Below are positions 43,823-51,659 of a stretch of DNA of 64,000 nucleotides, one piece after another (position 1 is the first letter of the stretch; the number at the start of each line of letters is the position of its first letter). The stretch covers positions 62,001-126,000 of the forward strand of contig JAIESW010000003.1 of NCBI GenBank assembly GCA_019745565.1, in the 5' to 3' direction. A program made the translations under genes and the position numbers. The stretch is from Burkholderiales bacterium. Lineage in GTDB: Bacteria > Pseudomonadota > Gammaproteobacteria > Burkholderiales > Ga0077523. The notes under the pieces were generated by a model, which saw nothing but the letters and a program-made list of their open reading frames with translations, was not told where the DNA came from and searched no databases.

Positions 43823-45001
43823 ATGGATGCCATCCTCGTCCTCAACGCCGGTTCTTCCTCGATCAAGTTTTCCGTGTTCGGAGTGCGTGCCGCCACGCTC
43901 GAGCTCGAGGTGCGCGGCCAGATCGAGCGCCTGTTCACCGCGCCCCATTTCGTCGCCAAGGACGGCACCGGTCGCGTCGTCGCCGAGCACAGCTGGGGCG
44001 ACGGCGTGCAACTCGGTCACGACCGCGCCATCGACCATCTGGCTTCGTTTCTGCGCAGCGGTCTCTCCGGCTTCGAGTTGATCGGCGTCGGCCATCGCGT
44101 GGTCCACGGCGGTCTCGATTTCCGTGAACCGGTGCGGATCGATGCCGATGCGGTGAACCGCCTCGCCCGCCTCGTGCCGCTGGCACCGCTGCACCAACCG
44201 CACAACCTCGCGCCGATCCGTCTGCTGCTGGAACGCTCGCCGGCGCTGACCCAGGTTGCCTGCTTCGATACATCGTTCCACCGCACCAATCCGCCGATCG
44301 CGCAGCGCTTCGCGATTCCCGCGGAGCTGCACGATGCCGGCGTGCAGCGCTACGGCTTCCACGGTCTTTCCTACGAGTACATCGCACGCACGCTGCCCGA
44401 ACACGATGCAGCGGCCGCCGCCGGCCGCACCATCGCGCTGCATCTGGGCAACGGCGCCAGCATGTGCGCACTGCACGCCGCCCGCAGCATCGCGAGCACC
44501 ATGGGCTTCACTGCCGTCGACGGTCTGCCCATGGGCACGCGCTGCGGTGTCATCGATCCCGGCGTGCTGCTCTACCTGATGGACGAGCGCGGCATGGACG
44601 CCCGCGCCATCGAGAAGCTGATCTACCAGGAGTCCGGCCTGCTCGGCGTTTCCGGCATTTCGGGCGACATGGCCACGCTGCTGGCATCCGACGATCCGCG
44701 CGCGGCGCTGGCGATCGATCTGTACCTGTATCGCATCCGGCGCGAACTGGGTTCGCTCGCCGCGGCGCTCGGCGGGCTCGACGCGCTGGTGTTCACCGCC
44801 GGCATCGGCGAGAACGCCGCGCCTCTCCGCCGCCGCATCTGCGAGGACGCCCGCTGGCTCGGCGTCGAACTGGATGCGAGGGCGAACGATCGCGGCGGGC
44901 CGCGCCTGTCGTCGCCCGGGTCGCGCGTATCGGCCTGGGTCATTCCCACCAACGAGGAGCTGATGATCGCGCTGCACACGCGGCGGCTTCTCGGCCTTTA
45001 G
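43823..45001 (+). CDS. ackA: acetate/propionate-family kinase
   Basis: 392 residues. ASKHA-fold motifs: VLNAGSSSIKFSVF at the N-terminus, GVGHRVVHGG, CFDTSFHRT, YGFHGLSYEYIA, LHLGNGASMCA, FTAVDGLPMGTRCGVIDPGVLLYL, ESGLLGVSGISGDM and FTAGIGENA. Catalyses acyl phosphate plus ADP to acyl acid plus ATP. ATG at 43823 without a strong ribosome site, 23 bases after the preceding stop. The matching phosphotransacetylase domain is encoded three genes downstream (48192), so the pair can make ATP from acyl-CoA by substrate-level phosphorylation, useful under low oxygen. Confidence 0.94.
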   Translation: MDAILVLNAGSSSIKFSVFGVRAATLELEVRGQIERLFTAPHFVAKDGTGRVVAEHSWGDGVQLGHDRAIDHLASFLRSGLSGFELIGVGHRVVHGGLDFREPVRIDADAVNRLARLVPLAPLHQPHNLAPIRLLLERSPALTQVACFDTSFHRTNPPIAQRFAIPAELHDAGVQRYGFHGLSYEYIARTLPEHDAAAAAGRTIALHLGNGASMCALHAARSIASTMGFTAVDGLPMGTRCGVIDPGVLLYLMDERGMDARAIEKLIYQESGLLGVSGISGDMATLLASDDPRAALAIDLYLYRIRRELGSLAAALGGLDALVFTAGIGENAAPLRRRICEDARWLGVELDARANDRGGPRLSSPGSRVSAWVIPTNEELMIALHTRRLLGL

Positions 45002-45014
45002 CTGAGGAGCCCGC

Positions 45015-45797
45015 ATGACCATCCTCGTACCCCGTCCTCCGCTGAAGGGCCTGAAGGCCTTGGTGGTCGGCATCGCCAACGAGCACTCCATCGCCTACGG
45101 CTGCGCGCGCGCCTTCCGCGAGCTCGAAGCCGATCTCGCCATCACTTATCTCAACGAGAAGTCGAAGCCTTACGTGCAGCCGCTCGCCGAGGCGCTGCAG
45201 GCTCCGATCCTGATGCCGCTCGACGTTTCCAGGCCGGGCGATCTCGAGGCGGTCTTCGAGCGGGTGAAACGCGAATGGGGGCGTCTCGACATCCTGGTGC
45301 ATTCGATCGCCTGGGCGCCGAAGGACGATCTGCAGGGCGGCCTGCTGGACAGCAGCGCGGACGGCTTCGCGAAGGCCATGGACATCTCGTGTCATTCGTT
45401 TGTGCGCATGGCGAAGCTGGCCGCGCCGCTCATGACCGACGGCGGCACGATGTTCGCGATGAGCTATCTCGGCGCCAATCGCGTCGTGCCGAACTACAAC
45501 CTGATGGGCCCGGTCAAGGCGGCGCTCGAGGCCTCGTGCCGCTACCTGGCGCACGAGCTCGGACCGCGCCGCATCCGCGTGCATCCGATCTCGCCCGGAC
45601 CGCTCAAGACCCGGGCGGCGTCGGGCCTGAAGGACTTCGATCTGCTGCTCAACGAAGCATCGCAACGCGCTCCGGTGGGCGAGCTCGTCGACATCATGGA
45701 CGTTGGTTTCGCCTGCGCCTACCTTGCCACGCCGTACGCGCGCCGCATGACCGGCGACACGCTGTACGTGGACGGCGGCATGAACATCATGGCGTAA
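45015..45797 (+). CDS. fabI: enoyl-[acyl-carrier-protein] reductase FabI paralogue
   Basis: 260 residues, short-chain dehydrogenase fold. FabI-specific features: ALVVGIANEHSIAYGCARAFRE at the NADH site, LDVSRPGDLEAVF, LVHSIAWAPKDDL, and the active-site pair in MSYLGANRVVPNYNLMGPVKAALEASCRYLAHELG (Tyr-x6-Lys), then ISPGPLKTRAASGL. Reduces trans-2-enoyl-ACP (or -CoA) with NADH. Set between acetate kinase and a PhaC-like hydrolase rather than with fatty acid synthesis genes, so it is likely a specialised paralogue, perhaps as an electron sink. GAGGAG ribosome site. Confidence 0.93.
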   Translation: MTILVPRPPLKGLKALVVGIANEHSIAYGCARAFRELEADLAITYLNEKSKPYVQPLAEALQAPILMPLDVSRPGDLEAVFERVKREWGRLDILVHSIAWAPKDDLQGGLLDSSADGFAKAMDISCHSFVRMAKLAAPLMTDGGTMFAMSYLGANRVVPNYNLMGPVKAALEASCRYLAHELGPRRIRVHPISPGPLKTRAASGLKDFDLLLNEASQRAPVGELVDIMDVGFACAYLATPYARRMTGDTLYVDGGMNIMA

Positions 45798-45834
45798 CGG
45801 CCGATCCGCCCCACGCCGTCGAAAGGAGAACATC

Positions 45835-48180
45835 ATGGCCACTCCGGTCGAGAAACTGAATCGCAGCGCGGTGCTCGCGTCCAAGGTCGGGGAGGTCTTC
45901 CGGCGTCGGACCCAGCTTGCCCAGGAGCGCCTCGCGACCCGCCTCAAGGGAGCAACCGAGCGCCAGGCGAGTGCCGTCGCGGCGCTGAACCCGTGGCAGA
46001 TCGGCCCGCAGTGGACCGACTACGTCGCGGACTTCTCGCAGCGCGCGATCCTGTTCTGGGACACGCTGCGCCAGCGCGGCAACGCCTATGTGAAGCACAC
46101 CGAAGCCGGATTGCCGCCGGTGCTGCACTTCGCGTCCGAGCTGGTGCTGGACGGCCGCCGGCTGGCGCGACCCGTGAACTACGCTCTGCTGCGCATCGTG
46201 CCGCCGGAGGGCGTGACGGTCGATCCGACCCGGCGGCCCTACGTCGTCATCGACCCGCGGGCCGGACACGGGCCGGGCATCGGCGGGTTCAAGGACGATT
46301 CCCAGGTCGGCGTGGCGCTGCGCGACGGCCATCCGGTGTACTTCGTGGTGTTCTATCCGGAACCGGAACCGGGCCAGACGCTCCTCGACGTGTGCGCGGC
46401 CGAAGCGCAGTTCGTGAAGCGCGTGCGCGAACTGCATCCGAAGAGCCCCAAGCCCGCGATCGTCGGCAACTGCCAGGGCGGCTGGGCGGCGATGATGCTG
46501 GCAGCGGCGAATCCGGACGACACCGGCCCCATCGTCATCAACGGCGCGCCCATGTCGTACTGGGGCGGCGCGTGGAGCGAAGGCGAGGGCGACAACCCCA
46601 TGCGCTACGCCGGCGGCCTGCTCGGCGGGACGTGGCTCGCGTCGCTCACCTCCGACATGGCGGGCGGCAAGTTCGACGGCGCCTGGCTGGTCCAGAACTT
46701 CGAGAACCTGAATCCCGCCAACACGTTCTGGGACAAGTACTACCACCTGTTCGCCAACGTCGACACCGAGCCGCCGCGTTTCCTCGAGTTCGAGCGCTGG
46801 TGGGGCGGCTTCTACCTGATGAACCGCGAAGAGATCGAGTGGATCACGCGCAATCTCTTCGTCGGCAACCGGCTCTGGTCGGGCACCGTGGCGACCGGAG
46901 CCGGCAAGGGATTCGATCTGCGCGAGATCCGTGCCCCGATCGTCCTGTTCGCTTCCATGGGCGACAACATCACGCCGCCGCAGCAGGCGTTCAACTGGGT
47001 CGCGGACGTGTACGGTTCCACCGAGGAGATCAAGGCGCGCGGGCAGGTGATCGTAGGCCTGCTGCACGCGGACATCGGCCACCTCGGCATCTTCGTCTCG
47101 GGCAAGGTGGCGAAGAAGGAGCACGCGCAGATCGTCTCGGTACTGAAATCGATCGAGGCGCTGCCTCCGGGCCTGTACGGCATGCAGATCACCGAGGAGA
47201 AGCACGGCGACGGCGCCGCGGAGTACTCGGTGCAGTTCGTGGAAAAGCGCCTGGAAGACATCACTGCCCGACTCAATCGCTTCGAACGCGCCGACGAGAA
47301 GCCGTTCGAGGCGGTCACGGCCATCTCCGATTTCAATCAGCGCGCCTATGAACTCTTCGCCCAACCGCTGGTGCAGGCCACCGCGACCGAGGCCGGCGCT
47401 CAGTTGCAGCGGACCCTCCATCCGCTGCGCTTCTCCCGCTGGTCGGTGTCGGACTTGAACCCGTGGTTCGCCTGGCTCGAGCCGACGGCGGAGAAGGTCC
47501 GATCGGAACGCCGTGCCGTGTCGGCGGATCAGCCTCTGCGACAGTCGGAGCGAGCGATGTCGGAGTGGGTGAGCGCCTCGCTCGACTACTACCGCGACCT
47601 GCGCGATGCCGTGAGCGAAGCGCTGTTCTTCGAAACCTACGGCAACCTCTTCTCGCTGTACCTGGCGGACCGGCCCGACATCGGAGCCGATCGCGCGGCG
47701 GATTCGGGTGCGGTGCCGGCGCAATCGATCATCGGAAAGGCATTGGCCTCGATCGAGGAAGGCGGTTACGCGGCGGCATTGGCGCGCACCGCATGCCTGC
47801 TCGCGCGCAAGGGAGAGCCGTTGCCGCTGGAGCGGGTCGCGCTGCGCAAGCAGCTGTTCGAGGAATACCGGGATCTGATGCCGGCGCTGCCACCGGACGC
47901 GCTGCGCCGCGAACGCGGCCTCCAGGAAATCATCGTGCAGCAGGATCCCGAGCGCGCGCTCGCCACGCTGCCGACGCTGCTGGCGGCGCAGGAAGACCGC
48001 GTACGCTTCGCCGAACTGTTCCACCGCCTGCTGCACGACGAACGCATCGCCGCCGATGCCCCCAACGCGGAGCAACTCGCCATGCTCGAACGCATCCGTT
48101 CCACGCTCGGGTTGACCGACGCCGCCCCGCGCCCTCGCCGTCCGACCGGTTCGAACGCGTCGCGGCGAACCGCCCACTGA
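45835..48180 (+). CDS. DUF3141 alpha/beta-hydrolase (PhaC-like)
   Basis: 781 residues. N-terminal ~340 residues resemble polyhydroxyalkanoate synthases: FSQRAILFWDTLRQRGN, YVVIDPRAGHGPGIGGFKDDSQVGVAL, and a lipase-like box with cysteine as nucleophile, IVGNCQGGWAAM (Cys213); the likely partners are Asp377 (FASMGDNITPP) and His416 (ADIGHLGIF). The remainder (about 420-781) is helical and specific to DUF3141. The Cys nucleophile implies an acyl-transfer rather than simple hydrolytic role. It lies between fabI and the MaoC-Pta fusion, a conserved neighbourhood suggesting handling of hydroxyacyl-CoA. AAAGGAGA ribosome site. Activity not established. Confidence 0.85.
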   Translation: MATPVEKLNRSAVLASKVGEVFRRRTQLAQERLATRLKGATERQASAVAALNPWQIGPQWTDYVADFSQRAILFWDTLRQRGNAYVKHTEAGLPPVLHFASELVLDGRRLARPVNYALLRIVPPEGVTVDPTRRPYVVIDPRAGHGPGIGGFKDDSQVGVALRDGHPVYFVVFYPEPEPGQTLLDVCAAEAQFVKRVRELHPKSPKPAIVGNCQGGWAAMMLAAANPDDTGPIVINGAPMSYWGGAWSEGEGDNPMRYAGGLLGGTWLASLTSDMAGGKFDGAWLVQNFENLNPANTFWDKYYHLFANVDTEPPRFLEFERWWGGFYLMNREEIEWITRNLFVGNRLWSGTVATGAGKGFDLREIRAPIVLFASMGDNITPPQQAFNWVADVYGSTEEIKARGQVIVGLLHADIGHLGIFVSGKVAKKEHAQIVSVLKSIEALPPGLYGMQITEEKHGDGAAEYSVQFVEKRLEDITARLNRFERADEKPFEAVTAISDFNQRAYELFAQPLVQATATEAGAQLQRTLHPLRFSRWSVSDLNPWFAWLEPTAEKVRSERRAVSADQPLRQSERAMSEWVSASLDYYRDLRDAVSEALFFETYGNLFSLYLADRPDIGADRAADSGAVPAQSIIGKALASIEEGGYAAALARTACLLARKGEPLPLERVALRKQLFEEYRDLMPALPPDALRRERGLQEIIVQQDPERALATLPTLLAAQEDRVRFAELFHRLLHDERIAADAPNAEQLAMLERIRSTLGLTDAAPRPRRPTGSNASRRTAH

Positions 48181-48191
48181 GGCCCCGCCCC

Positions 48192-49586
48192 ATGCCGACC
48201 TTCGCCAACAAGACCTTCGACGAGATCGACGTAGGTGCCTCGATCACGGTCACGCGTCCGCTGTCCCTCAACGAGGTGGAAGCTCTCGCCCTGGTGTCCG
48301 GGGACATGGATGCATTCCACCTGGCCGACGAGGCCCCGAATCCGCCGGACGGCGTGGTCGCGAAGGCCGTCGGCGCGGAAGCCTTGATCTCCACGCTCAT
48401 TGCACGCCAGCTGCCGGGCCCGGGATCGACCATCGTGGCGCAGGACCTGCGCTTCGCCGGTCAGGTGGGCGTCGGCGAGCCCCTCGACGTCACCGTCACC
48501 GCCCGCGAGAAGCGACCGGATGGCGGACTGATCCTGTTCGATTGCCGCGTGCGCTCGGGCGATCAGGATCTCGTGTCTGGCACGGCGCTGGTGCGAGCAC
48601 CAACCCAACGCCTCACCTACACCGACATCGCGACGCCGCAACTGCTCCTGCGGCGCAACGATGCGTTCGCCAAGCTGCTGCGCGCGGTCGAAGGGCTGTC
48701 GCCGGCGGTCACCGCAGTCGTGCATCCCTGCGATCGCGATTCGCTGCTCGGCCCCATCGAGGCCGCGAAGCGCGGCCTCATCGTTCCGCTGCTCGTGGGG
48801 CCGGAGGCGAAGATCCGTGCCGTCGCGCAGGCCGAAGGCGTCGATCTGTCGCCGTACCGGATCGTTCCCACCGAACACAGCCATGCCGCCGCCCAGCAGG
48901 CCGTCGCCATGGCGCGGGCCGGCGAGGTCGAGGCGCTGATGAAGGGGAGCCTGCACACCGACGAACTGATGGCGGCCGTCGTCCCCTCCGCCACCGGCAT
49001 CCGCACCGCCCGCCGCGTGAGCCACGTGTTCGTGCTCGACGTGCCGGCCTATCCGCGTCCGCTGCTCGTGACCGACGCGGCGATCAACATCTATCCGACG
49101 CTGGAAGACAAGGTCGACATAGTCCAGAACGCGATCGAACTCGCCCATGTTCTCGGCCTCGAGATGCCCCGGGTCGCGTTGCTGTCGGCCATGGAAACCG
49201 TCAACCCCAAGGTCCAGTCGACCCTCGACGCCGCCGCGCTCTGCAAGATGGCCGACCGCGGCCAGATCACCGGCGGCGTCCTCGACGGTCCGCTCGCCTT
49301 CGACAACGCGATCAGCGAAGAGGCCGCGCGCACCAAGAAGATCGTGTCGCCCGTGGCCGGCCGCGCCGACATCCTGGTGGTGCCGGACCTCGAGGCCGGC
49401 AACATGCTGGCCAAGCAGCTGCAGTATTTCGCCGGCGCCGACAGTGCCGGCATCGTGCTCGGTACGCGCGTACCGATCGTGCTGACCAGCCGCGCGGACA
49501 GCGTGCGCACGCGCCTCGCGTCGACGGCCGTGATGCTGTGCGTCGCCGACGCGAAGCGCCGGACCGGCAAGGCACCGGCCTTGTGA
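48192..49586 (+). CDS. bifunctional MaoC-type enoyl-CoA hydratase / phosphate acyltransferase
   Basis: 464 residues, two domains. Residues 1-140 form a MaoC/PhaJ hot-dog hydratase (DEIDVGASITVTRPLSLNEVEALALVSGDMDAFHLADE ... AVGAEALISTLIARQLPGPGSTIVAQDLRFAGQV); the expected catalytic Asp and His are seen in GDMDAFHL. Residues 155-464 are a phosphate acetyl/butyryltransferase (VHPCDRDSLLGPIEAAKRGLIVPLLVGP; ALMKGSLHTDELMAAV; RRVSHVFVLDVPAYPRPLLVTDAAINIYPTLEDKVDIVQNAI; LSAMETVNPKVQSTLDAAALCKMADR; GTRVPIVLTSRADS). It can pass acyl-CoA to acyl phosphate for the kinase encoded upstream. Named in the databases as a known fusion type; physiological substrate undefined. Confidence 0.92.
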   Translation: MPTFANKTFDEIDVGASITVTRPLSLNEVEALALVSGDMDAFHLADEAPNPPDGVVAKAVGAEALISTLIARQLPGPGSTIVAQDLRFAGQVGVGEPLDVTVTAREKRPDGGLILFDCRVRSGDQDLVSGTALVRAPTQRLTYTDIATPQLLLRRNDAFAKLLRAVEGLSPAVTAVVHPCDRDSLLGPIEAAKRGLIVPLLVGPEAKIRAVAQAEGVDLSPYRIVPTEHSHAAAQQAVAMARAGEVEALMKGSLHTDELMAAVVPSATGIRTARRVSHVFVLDVPAYPRPLLVTDAAINIYPTLEDKVDIVQNAIELAHVLGLEMPRVALLSAMETVNPKVQSTLDAAALCKMADRGQITGGVLDGPLAFDNAISEEAARTKKIVSPVAGRADILVVPDLEAGNMLAKQLQYFAGADSAGIVLGTRVPIVLTSRADSVRTRLASTAVMLCVADAKRRTGKAPAL

Positions 49587-49665
49587 TCGCAACCGAAGCC
49601 CCGCTCCGGACGACCGCCGGGTCTCCGGCGGACTTTCCGTCGTCGCCACAGGAGTGATCCCTGCC

Positions 49666-51003
49666 ATGAGCGCTTCGAAGGAATCCCTCGCCCCGCGCGA
49701 ACTGCGCACGACGGTGCATCGCATGCTGTGGAAGCGGATCGCCGCCGTGGCCGTCGTCATCGCGCTCGGTGTCGGCGTCGCCACCTACCTTCATGCCGAG
49801 CGATCCTTCGAACGGCTGGTCGCGGGGGCCGCCGACGAGGAACTTGCGCGGCTCTCGGCACGCGCAGCCGAGATCGCCGCGACCCGCAACGTCACGCCGA
49901 CCGATGCCTTCGGCGCAGCGCTGGATGAACGGCTGCAGATGCGCATCCATCGCTCCTTCGGCCGCTTCGTGCACGCACGCATCTTCGCGCCGGGCGCCGA
50001 CATGATCAGGGAGATCTCCGACCCCGGATTTGCGCTGGCTCCGGCCGTGACCGCGGATCGCGCATTGCGGGCGCGGGACAACGGCGAGCAGACGACCACG
50101 ACACAGAGCCTGCGCTCGGACGGCAGACCGCTGGTCCGGGTGCTGGCCCCGCTGCGCGACAGCGGCGGCATGATCCGCGGCGAAGTCGAACTGATCTTCG
50201 CGGCGGCGCCGGCGACGGTGACCGAGGCGCGCCGGCAGACGCTCGCGTTGACGGGCGGTGCGATCGGCGTCGTGCTCCTGACGGCGGGACTGGTCTACCC
50301 CGTCGTGCGACGATTGCTGGACCGCCTCGCCGAATCCTCGGCACGGCTGCTGGATGCCAATCTGTCGGCCCTCGCGCTGCTCGGCGCCGCGATCGCGAAA
50401 CGCGACAGCGACACCGACGCGCACAACTACCGCGTCACGCTGTATGCCCTGCATCTGGGCGAAGCGGTCGGTCTCACCATCCGAGAGATGCAGGTGCTGC
50501 TCAAGGGCGCGTTCCTGCACGATGTCGGCAAGATCGGCATCCGCGACACCGTGCTGCTCAAGCCGGCGCGCCTGACCGAGGCCGAGTTCAGCGTGATGCG
50601 CACCCACGTCGACCACGGCGTCGAGATGGTGTCGCGCTCACCGTGGCTCGCCGACGCGGCCGAGGTGGTGGGTTCGCACCACGAGAAGTTCGACGGCAGC
50701 GGCTATCCGAAGGCGTTGCGCGGCGATGCGATCCCGATCACCGCCCGCATCTTCGCCATCGTCGACGTGTTCGACGCGCTCACGTCGCGCCGGCCCTACA
50801 AGGAAGCGCTTTCCTTCGACGAGACCATGACCGTCCTGGGACAGGGCCGCGACACCCACTTCGACGGACGGATACTCGATGCCTTCGTGCCGATCGCGCC
50901 CGGACTCTTCCAGCGCTACGGCGGCCGGGAGGACGAAGGCATCCGCGAGGAAGTGCGGCAGTTGTCCGGCCGCTACTTCCCGGTGGAGGCGCCGCTCATC
51001 TGA
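49666..51003 (+). CDS. HD-GYP domain membrane protein (probable c-di-GMP phosphodiesterase)
   Basis: 445 residues. Membrane helix at about 23-42, a periplasmic sensor domain (about 45-190), a second helix (about 196-212), and an HD-GYP output domain with the metal-binding residues HDVGKIGIRD (about 285-294), the second His pair and GYP motif in SHHEKFDGSGYPKAL (about 337-351), and FAIVDVFDALTSRRPYKEA. HD-GYP proteins hydrolyse cyclic di-GMP, here presumably in response to a periplasmic signal. Start ATG 49666 follows AGGAG at 11 bases; a GTG at 49654 is less likely. May be cotranscribed with the acyl-phosphate cluster (79-base gap). Confidence 0.9.
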   Translation: MSASKESLAPRELRTTVHRMLWKRIAAVAVVIALGVGVATYLHAERSFERLVAGAADEELARLSARAAEIAATRNVTPTDAFGAALDERLQMRIHRSFGRFVHARIFAPGADMIREISDPGFALAPAVTADRALRARDNGEQTTTTQSLRSDGRPLVRVLAPLRDSGGMIRGEVELIFAAAPATVTEARRQTLALTGGAIGVVLLTAGLVYPVVRRLLDRLAESSARLLDANLSALALLGAAIAKRDSDTDAHNYRVTLYALHLGEAVGLTIREMQVLLKGAFLHDVGKIGIRDTVLLKPARLTEAEFSVMRTHVDHGVEMVSRSPWLADAAEVVGSHHEKFDGSGYPKALRGDAIPITARIFAIVDVFDALTSRRPYKEALSFDETMTVLGQGRDTHFDGRILDAFVPIAPGLFQRYGGREDEGIREEVRQLSGRYFPVEAPLI

Positions 51004-51025
51004 AGGCGGCGCCTGTCCGCACGGG

Positions 51026-51586
51026 TCAGAAGCGGAAGTAGACGCTCACCATGCCGACATCCACGGTGTCCACCTTGTCGAGATCGATGCGCTCGTACTC
51101 CGCACGCACGCCGAGCCGCCAGAAGCGGAACCCCACGCCCACGCCATAGATCGGCGCAGTCCCGGTGTGACCGGTAGTCGCCCCGGCGAAGGTCTTGTCC
51201 AGATCGTAGTGCATGATCCCGACCTTGCCGAAGATGTCGAAGCCCAGCAGCGGGAAGATGGCGAGAACGGAAGCGTCCGGCCCCTTGATGGTGTAGCGGG
51301 CCGAGGTGCCGTTCACCGTCCCTTCGGCGTCGCCCAGATCGCGATAGCCGATCTCACCGGCGAAATCCAGGAGCGGAATCGCCCCCAACCGATAGCCCCC
51401 GAAAATGCGCCCGGGCGTGCTGCTTTCGTCGAACCGCGCACCGCCGAGCTCCGAGGGGTTGTCCTTGATCTGGGCCTGGCCGGTACCGACACCGACGTAG
51501 AACCCCTCATCGGCTGCTTGCGCGGAAGCGGCCGCGAGCGCCAGCGTACCCGCACAAAGGACTGCCAGACGATTCATCGTAGCCAT
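51026..51586 (-). CDS. small OmpA-like outer-membrane beta-barrel
   Basis: 186 residues; signal peptide ends ASAQAA. Eight-strand barrel pattern (GFYVGVGTGQAQI; RIFGGYRLGAIPLLDFAGEIGYRDLG; VLAIFPLLGFDIFGKVGIMHYDLD; IYGVGVGFRFWRLGVRAEYERIDL) and C-terminal Phe (VDVGMVSVYFRF), consistent with the OmpA/OMP_b-brl family without a peptidoglycan-binding domain. Start 51586 with AAGGAGA upstream. Convergent with the HD-GYP gene, 22 bases between stops and no clear terminator. Function unknown. Confidence 0.82.
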   Translation of the reverse strand: MATMNRLAVLCAGTLALAAASAQAADEGFYVGVGTGQAQIKDNPSELGGARFDESSTPGRIFGGYRLGAIPLLDFAGEIGYRDLGDAEGTVNGTSARYTIKGPDASVLAIFPLLGFDIFGKVGIMHYDLDKTFAGATTGHTGTAPIYGVGVGFRFWRLGVRAEYERIDLDKVDTVDVGMVSVYFRF

Positions 51587-51659
51587 TGAGTTCTCCTTCC
51601 ATCGTTGATCATTCTTGCGAACGAGCGGCGCGGACACCAGGCACGGCGACAACAACCCG

